This document shows, piece by piece, positions 57,795 through 64,000 of a DNA stretch of 64,000 nucleotides. A program made the translations under genes and the position numbers. This DNA comes from Schistocerca nitens (taxonomy: Eukaryota; Arthropoda; Insecta; Orthoptera; Acrididae): NCBI RefSeq assembly GCF_023898315.1, contig NC_064616.1, positions 532,413,102 to 532,477,101 of the forward strand, in the 5' to 3' direction. The notes under the pieces are model-generated. The model was given only the letters and a program-made list of their open reading frames with translations, had not been told where the DNA came from and ran no database searches. Each line of letters opens with the position of its first letter. The first letter of the stretch is position 1.

Positions 57795-58362
57795 TGAAAC
57801 GTCCCCTTTTGAACATTTATACAGCACTGTGCTTAACCTGACACACAGTATTTTTTTAGCGCAACGCAATCTGACTTTCAGAAATCCCTACAAAAGAATG
57901 GCCCTGACTAACATTAACCTATAGCTTTCACAAATCACTTGCCTCACAAAAATCTTCGTTACTCGAACTACTGCAATACAGCGAGCGCCACTAATGCCAG
58001 CTAAATAAAAGATTCAAACTACTGAAGGCACTAACTACTGATAGGCATAGTTAGCAAATGAAAGATTTTAATAGAGAACAAACAATGTATTTACCTTAAT
58101 AGTCATAATATATATAGTTCATGACATCCAGTCTTACAAATTTCAAAACTCCGCCATCTCTCTCTCCCCACATCCACCACTGCTGGCGGCTCACCTCCAA
58201 CTGCGCAACGCTATGCGTTGTTCACAGCCAACTGCCCAACACTACAATGGCGAATATTACAACAATGCAAACCAGCCACAGACTGCACACAGTACAGCCA
58301 GTGATTTTCATAAAGAGCACTACGTGGCGTTACCAATAAAAAAACTAAACAGTCTACTTACA
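57795..58362 (-). repeat. Right LTR (5' LTR of the minus-strand element)
   Basis: 568 bp, the partner of the left LTR. The promoter of the element should lie here. The adjacent internal sequence (TATGTCGACCC in element direction) has no obvious TGG-type primer-binding site. Confidence 0.95.
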
Positions 58363-59075
58363 GTATTATTTGCTTATCTGCATGACTGAGTGGCTAATGC
58401 GTGTGGAGCTGTAAGGAGAAACCGTAAAGGTATGCCTGCTTCTTTAAAAAAGCTTATAACAGGTGAGATCAAGTTTATGTCAACAAATACACTTCCTGCT
58501 CTTCTCAGGTTGCAGGACAAGCTGTAGCACTGGCACAGTCTGTCCAGTCATGACGGCGAACGACGTAGCTATGGTAGCAAATGGTAAAAGCGGGATGTGA
58601 TGTGCTTTGAACTCTTGTCAAAAGTGAAACTGTAACGACTGACAAAACTGACAGAAGCACAAATGAAGCCAAAATGAAACCAGCTTGCATCTTAAGCTAC
58701 AATGAAAATAGGGTGCCGTCAACAGGAGAGATATGATGCTAAATTCAGTAGAATGTGTGCGAGAAACTTCAATATGGTATAAAAAAGTATTTTTCATTTG
58801 ATGAATGTGACACTGCTGAACGCGACTGCGTTATATGAAACTCAAACGGGAAGAAATATTTCGGCACCTAATTTTCATCAGAAACTCTCAAAGGAGATCC
58901 TAGAGATTCACCACTGACCGAAAACAGAGAGCCGTCGTGGAAGGAGATCGGCTGATTGTGTTAATCCCTTACGCCGAACCGAGCGGCACTTTACCTCGTT
59001 AATCCCAGGAACATCAAAGAAGAAGACTGTTGAGAGAACGCGTATTGTATGTGCGAAACATAACAAGTGAAGTGA
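58363..59075 (+). pseudogene. piggyBac transposase C-terminal part, decayed
   Basis: Continues the piggyBac frame after the LTR insertion: ACGAVRRNRKGMPASLKKLI, then GEIKFMSTNTLPALLRLQDK. Fragments of the following region carry frameshifts, and a C-terminal ERHFTSLIPGTSKKKTVERT with one Cys and one His near 59055..59065 ends it. Several stops occur. Confidence 0.82.
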
Positions 59076-60120
59076 CAGGTATATTTACATAAAATGTAAT
59101 GCGCCTTAATGTTTGAAGTTTTGTCTCGGAAAAATAGCACCCTTCGAAGTTTTACTAATGTAATAACCTAAGTATTTTTTTCTCCTAATAAAATACTCTT
59201 TTGAAAAAGTATATCTATAAAGATTAAAAAAAGAATAGGTTTAACACTATGATGCATTTTGCGTTTTAATTTTTTCTCAACAATGATACGCTGCTACACG
59301 CGTTCACATACGCACCACACTGAAATTACGCACATATGACACGCGGCTGCTCAGGCTAAATGCGCAGTGAAAGGGTTAAACGAATAATGTAGCCATAAGT
59401 GATTTTTTTTGTTGTCAAAACTGCGGGCAGCCTATATTTACAAAACGTAAACTCTTCGTTGATAATATTTATCATTACGCTAAAGACTGTATATGTGTGA
59501 CTTGCCTGCTTATTTGCTTACTCAAGTGTAATGTGCCATAAGATCGTGCACTCTAAGCAATAATTGAGGTGTCTAATATAAATCCTGCTCGTATGCCCGG
59601 CGACACCAGAGGCGAAACAGAAGATACCTTCGACGTGCGTAAACTGACACATCGGTATGATGTAACTTGTGCGAATTGAGTTACCTCAGATAGTCTCTCG
59701 GACTGTCGTGTCTTTGCTCCGCGTTCAAGCCAAGTTCATCTCGAATAAGTAAAAACATACGTCTCAGTGGTGAATCTATTGGGTGTACGTGTGTCTCGTT
59801 TGCCTGAAACTGCATTTCGTATTAAGTAGAATTGGTGCAGAATTCAGTTGTTAGTCTTGTGCCGGGGCGTAATTAGTATATGGCTTCGGATCAAGAGGGA
59901 ATAGAGAGGTACCAAAGTGAAAAGTGTAAAGATTCCTTGGGAAGAATGTTCACATAAATTTTCATTACTGAATGTATTGACAGTGTGCAACTTCTCATTA
60001 TTATCTGTCTATTGTGGGTACATTTCTGATAAATGACTACTTCTCTGTGGAAATGCTTAATAGCGCATTAAATAGCTTCAATTTCAAGAGAAAAATAACT
60101 TGCAGAAAAAAGAGCTGAGA
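59076..60120. other. Non-coding stretch
   Basis: Nothing recognised. Confidence 0.35.
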
Positions 60121-60122
60121 AA

Positions 60123-60215
60123 TTTCCTGACAGACTAAAAATGTTTGCAGGGCGGGGACCAGAACGTGGACCCTAGCCTCTCACGGCCAGCATTCTTACC
60201 GACTGAGTTCTCCAT
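60123..60215 (+). mobile_element. Fragment of a tRNA-like repeat
   Basis: The text TTTCCTGACAGACTAAAAAT followed by GGGGACCAGAACGTGGACC and later ACCGACTGAG resembles a common locust repeat with a reversed box B ('gggactcgaacccgg' type). Strongly decayed. Confidence 0.5.
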
Positions 60216-61400
60216 CTACTTTTCGCGACGTTCTCTTGCATGTCCTTTTGGACCAGCAGCCATTCTTCGTCATATCCTTTCTTCGAGGGCACATAGGCAC
60301 TGCCCTGCGGTATTTTTGAAAGTGGGTCCTGGTAAGTACCTAGGTATCTTCAGAGATTTGTCAGTTACAAGCAAGTGTTAGAGCACTAGTACAGCCAAAT
60401 AGCTTTGACGCATTAGAATGTTTCGTATGATTTTAAACTCTGCTGTAGAATTAAAGTTCTTTCATTCTTTAAGTTTGTAGCAGTAACTGGTACATGAAAT
60501 GACTCTTACGTATCTTTCACTTCGTATCTGTTATGGTATCGTATTGCAGATAGCAGTGAAAATCTGTTTATATTTCTGTGCGGAACTTAAGGATATCCCT
60601 ACTGAACCGACGTATTCATTGGATTGATATTCTAAAAATCCGGTTTCCGTAAGGACACAAATGGGTTCTAACTTTCATTGGGTTGGTAAGAGTTGGCAGA
60701 AGATACACGGTCACAATCTGCATTTAAAGGCTGTAGAATTCAAACGGCGTATGAACGTTAAAATATTTAGATGCAAGAGCCTAAAAATAATACACAGTCC
60801 ATTGAGAGGAGTCAAAAGTTAAAACCTAGACGTATATGAAACAGTCGCATCGTAAGCTGAAAAAAACAACAGAAGTCAGTAATGGAGATAGCAGGAATAC
60901 TTCCTAACGTTACCGCAGTTTCGTGCTTCTTCATTTCCCGTTTTGTTGATCAAAACTGAATGTGACATCAGAGATCATTCCTTACTTGCAAAAGTATCTA
61001 CAACGTAGTAGTATGCATAGCAGTAAATAAGTATATCATCATTCATAGAAATGAAATCAAATAGTTTGGGTGCGCGACAAAAATTTTTTTGGCCATGTAG
61101 AAATTTACAGTCCTTACGAGGTATAGATGTCGATACATTTAACGCCTTTATTGCCAGTCTCGTCAACTGATGGGTCGCGAAAATTTCGGTAGACTGCCGA
61201 TCCCGTGATTTGAAGGTGTAACATTTTCTCCTGCCTTTAAATACTAAATCACGTATATTGAGGGCTCGATCGGTCATTATGTTGCAGCGGAAACAGCAAG
61301 GGTTACGGGAACGGCAGTCAGTGTTAAAGAAAATTGCGCAGTCGTAATGATCTGACTTCGTAATGCACATTTTCATTCTTACTCAAAGCTCGTACGATTA
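60216..61400. other. Unrecognised stretch with one orphan ORF
   Basis: Contains a 133-codon minus-strand ORF at 60975..61376 (Cys-rich start MKMCITKSDHYDCAIF). It has no domain I recognise, and nearby context gives no support. It is probably chance or an old relic. Confidence 0.3.
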
Positions 61401-61429
61401 CTTCTTTTGTTTCATATGCGTTGCGCAGA

Positions 61430-61700
61430 AACTGATCTGCTCGTACAAGGTAACGCGTAGCGCTCCAGTTTCCGAGACAGGGAGTTGAACCAGACCCGGA
61501 TTGAAAACGCGTGGCGGGTAAGTGACCGTGGGCTGGTACACAGGCCAGCTTAAGTCTGATCTTTAGGCGGTTTCCTACGCCCGTGTAGGCAAATGTTGGG
61601 CTGCGCCCCAGTTTCCGGCTCTGATAACATTGTACACAAATAGTTAAAATACGATACCATGCTATTCAGACAGACGTCCCTTGACAGCTGTGGCGTCAGG
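61430..61700 (+). mobile_element. Degenerate SINE-like repeat, another family
   Basis: Around 61540..61620 the sequence reads GGCTGGTACACAGGCCAGCT, GGCGGTTTCCTACGCCCGTG and then TGTTGGGCTG. This resembles a locust repeat with the consensus 'ggccggtacgccggcc…gggctggtcc'. Decayed, no target duplication seen. Confidence 0.45.
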
Positions 61701-61936
61701 GAGAGCATTCGGTCACCAAGATAAATTATGAATAAGATTTGCTAAATCCTGAAAAGCGAACCCTGTACAGGACAGGATTAACAGTAGGGAACATGAGAAA
61801 AGAAAACTTCGAACAGACGCTGAAATTGTCATCTATAGAATGTAATGGCATTAGTGCGCCCTTGTAAGTTCATGAACGTGCAGGTGAAATTCAGTTTCTA
61901 CTAATCAACACTGATAGGGCATTAAAAGGTGAAATA

Positions 61937-63259
61937 CACTGACGGGAAAAAGTGCAATATCAAATAATCATTAACGTAGACTAATGAAATTTCGGGACTA
62001 CATTTATCTAGGTAACTTATTTACGTCATTAACATTGTAAGATCACAGGTTAACGTAAACTGAAGATAAACCATTGCAAATGTGAAATGCTGGTACATTA
62101 ATAACTGGTGTAACCACTAGACGGTTGAATGCAAGCACGCAAACGTACATGCACTATGTTGTACAGGTTGCAGATATCAGTTTGTGGGATAGAGTTCCTT
62201 GCCTGCTGCACTTCGTAAGTCACTAGAAGGACGGTTAATGCTAGTTGTGGATCAAGCTGGAGTTGTCCGATGATGTCCCATATGTGCTCGATTGGAGAGA
62301 GATCCGGTGATCGAGCAGGCCAAGTCAACATGTCGACACTCTGTAGAGCATGGTAGGTTACAACAGCGATATGTCGACAAGCGTTATCCTGTTGGAAACC
62401 CTGCTCCCGGGAATGCTGTTCATAGATGGCAGCACAAGAGGTGGGATCACCAGATTGACGTACAAGTTTGCAGCCAGGGTGCGTGGGATAACCACGAGAG
62501 TGTTCCTACTGTCATACGAAATCGCACCCCAGACCATAAATCCATGTGTAGGTATAGTGTGTCTAGCGCGCAGACAAGTTGGTTGCAGGCCCCCCAAATT
62601 CCCTACTCCTAACCAACACACGCCCATCACTGGCAGCGAGGCAGAACCAGCTCTCATCAGAAAACTCAACAGACCTCCACCCTGCCCTCAAGGAGCTCTC
62701 ACTTGACACCACTGATGTCGCATATTGGCGATGGTTTGGAATCAGTAGAATACACTCCACAGGGCGTCTGGCCGGGACCTGTCCTCGAAGTAACAGATTT
62801 GTAACAGTTCGTTGTCACTGTGGTGCCAATTGCTGCTTAGATTTCTGCTGCAGATATAGTAAGATTCGCCAGAGCCCCACGGTGAACGTACGACGGTCGT
62901 CCCTCCGGTAGTGCCACGTGGTCGTCTTCTTGAGACCGTACATTCTCCTGCTGCCAGCAATCATGCAGCGGCTACGTTACTGCCAAGGAGGTGTTGATAA
63001 TGACGTCTTTGTCGCCTTAAAGGTGTTCTTGACTAACAGCAACTCACCACGTCCAATTTCGGCGGTAACTCTCCCTACCGACCGTTAACATGTGTTTAAA
63101 GCAAACCTGATTAGCATCCTCAAATTGGCGCTACTGGCGCCACTTTTTAGCGACTGGCACGAAGTTTGAATAAACTTATTTCATATGTAGAAACATGCCT
63201 ACCAACTTCAGTTTGTCGTACAACTCCTCCTGTGTGTTGCGATTTTTTTTCTTCCAGTT
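61937..63259 (-). mobile_element. Full-length decayed Tc1-like element
   Basis: The left end after TA (61935..61936) reads CACTGACGGGAAAAAGTGCA. The right end before TA (63260..63261) reads GTTGCGATTTTTTTTCTTCC. The minus strand carries broken transposase: 62358..62669 contains FMVWGAISYDSRNTLVVIP and LAANLYVNLVIPPLVLPSMN. 62098..62331 contains LTWPARSPDLSPIEHIWDII, with the third catalytic residue, and ends QPSSGYTSY. Frameshifts separate the segments. The fragment at 13831..13915 belongs to the same family. Confidence 0.88.
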
Positions 63260-63582
63260 TAGTTTCTTGCGGTCGCGTGTTCGCACAGAATTATAAACAA
63301 GGCATCACGACTGTTGTTCATGGCTCGAGTGCACAGTCATCGAATGCGGCGAGGACAGTTTCACGCGCGAATTCGAAACTCAAGTGAATCGTTTCTAGAA
63401 AATGGGGATGGGAGTCGATTTGTAAGGAACGTTCAAAAATTTTCCGTTTGAGAGCGATGCTGCAGCGTATATGCAACGTAGCGTGACTCTAGTGTGGGTA
63501 TATAAGGACCTACATGTAGGCAAGGGATTGGCGTAGCACTCGTGTCTTTCCGTTGTGCATGCGGTAAGCACGGAAACGTGAA

Positions 63583-63781
63583 GCGGCGCGGAGTGGCGGC
63601 GCGGTTTGAGGCGCCATGTCACGGATTGCACGGCCTCTCCCGCCGGAGGTTCAAGTCCTCCCTCGGGCATGGGTGTGTATTGTTGTTCTTAGCATAACTT
63701 ATTTTAAGTTAGTGTAAGTATTGTGTAAGTCTAGGGACCGATGACCTCCGCAGTTTGGTCCTTCGGAATTCATACACATTT
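63583..63781 (+). mobile_element. tRNA-derived SINE, family C
   Basis: Complete copy with box B GGTTCAAGTCC and the body ATGGGTGTGTATTGTTGTTC, ending near CATACACATTT. A 10-bp target duplication (GAAACGTGAA) is at 63573..63582 and 63782..63791. Confidence 0.93.
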
Positions 63782-63789
63782 GAAACGTG

Positions 63790-64000
63790 AACTACGGCGA
63801 CATTATTACAGAATGAGTATAGACAGGACTAACGTGCTGTTATTCATTGCAGAAGGAGAACCACAGGTAGACATTCGTCGGGGAACGAAGAATATGTGTG
63901 GGGCAGCATGTATGTCGAAAATCACCGCTGTGGAATGATGCAGCAAGGGGTGCTTGTGCTTCATGATAACGGACGTCCCCATATGGCAAATGTCGCAAGG
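63790..64000 (+). mobile_element. Mariner-type transposase fragment at the window edge
   Basis: The plus strand reads RTNVLLFIAEGEPQVDIRRG then CGAACMSKITAVEW, like the N-terminal helix-turn-helix of mariner-type transposases. After a deletion or frame change it reads MQQGVLVLHDNGRPHMANVA, the motif with the second catalytic Asp, up to the window end. The SINE at 63583 is inserted just upstream. Confidence 0.7.

Larger units (their letters stand above)
50418..58362 (-). mobile_element. LTR retrotransposon with gag but no recognisable pol
   Basis: The element is 7945 bp between direct repeats of about 570 bp. The 4-bp target duplication is GTAT (50414..50417 and 58363..58366). The gag ORF is on the minus strand, so the right LTR is the 5' one. 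Between gag and the left LTR about 4.3 kb contains no open frame over roughly 80 codons and no protease, RT, RNase H or integrase motif that I can see. A purine-rich stretch lies just inside the left LTR (near 51000..51012 on the minus strand). A 4-bp duplication and TG..CA ends fit a Gypsy-like element. I recognise the LTR as abundant in locusts. Confidence 0.92.
49390..59075 (+). mobile_element. piggyBac remnant split by an LTR retrotransposon
   Basis: Plus-strand piggyBac transposase sequence runs to 50417 and resumes at 58363, exactly where the LTR element ends. The N-terminal part (about 49400..50000) is acidic and broken by stops. The core is open at 50019..50414. The continuation after 58363 includes ACGAVRRNRKGMPASLKKL, and near 58966..59065 the cysteine/histidine-rich C-terminal region (RRTERHFTSLIPGTSKKK). 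No TTAA-flanked terminal repeats were identified. It is old and inactive. Confidence 0.85.

Noticed and set aside
60145..60330. Possible exon ending before a GTAAGTACC donor near 60332
   Set aside because: The sequence overlaps a decayed tRNA-like repeat, has no acceptor-supported frame, and matches no SSBP or other family.

Overview
This is a stretch of a large, repeat-rich insect genome, most likely a grasshopper of the Schistocerca (locust) type. No bacterial gene organisation is visible. I base the assignment on recall of repeat families typical of acridid genomes (several tRNA-derived SINEs, Tc1-like and mariner DNA transposons, and one abundant LTR family), not on a database search.

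Host gene: two short exons on the + strand, 1273..1345 and 14320..14381, encode the LisH region and the conserved block after it of the single-stranded-DNA-binding protein Ssdp/SSBP. Their reading phases join exactly across an intron of about 13 kb. No further Ssdp exon was found, so everything after 14381 is probably intron of at least 49 kb filled with transposable elements, or intergenic DNA if the gene model differs.

Layout: 2.16-3.58 kb, an apparently complete Tc1-like transposon with an open 340-residue transposase. 4.0-8.8 kb, a rearranged jockey-like LINE split by a CA/TA microsatellite. 9.4-11.1 kb, an antisense LINE remnant. 11.1-14 kb, Tc1 and mariner debris, including a mariner fold-back. 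18.3-26.5 kb, Tc1, mariner, SINE and MITE copies. 26.9-31.8 kb, an inverted duplication built from hAT ends around a decayed Tc1 element. 33.2-33.8 kb, a second mariner fold-back. 34.3-40 kb, an antisense LINE interrupted by a Tc1 element that carries a 23-bp minisatellite, and by a SINE. 40.9-44.8 kb, mariner, LINE, SINE and palindromic MITE copies. 45.1-46.4 kb, a compact Penelope-like element that keeps only its GIY-YIG endonuclease between inverted terminal repeats. 47-49.4 kb, SINEs and DUF4817-like fragments. 49.4-59.1 kb, a piggyBac remnant split by an 8-kb LTR retrotransposon that has a long gag ORF but no recognisable pol. 59-64 kb, old SINE, Tc1 and mariner copies.

The strongest observations are nestings whose boundaries can be read from target-site duplications or from the interrupted reading frame resuming: LTR element in piggyBac, Tc1 in LINE, SINE in mariner, SINE in a DUF4817 element, and the Penelope-like element with a 12-bp target duplication. 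I see no wholly new kind of biological system. The most unusual items are the gag-only LTR element, the GIY-YIG-only Penelope derivative, the fold-back mariner pair, and a Tc1 transposase with a shortened catalytic spacing.
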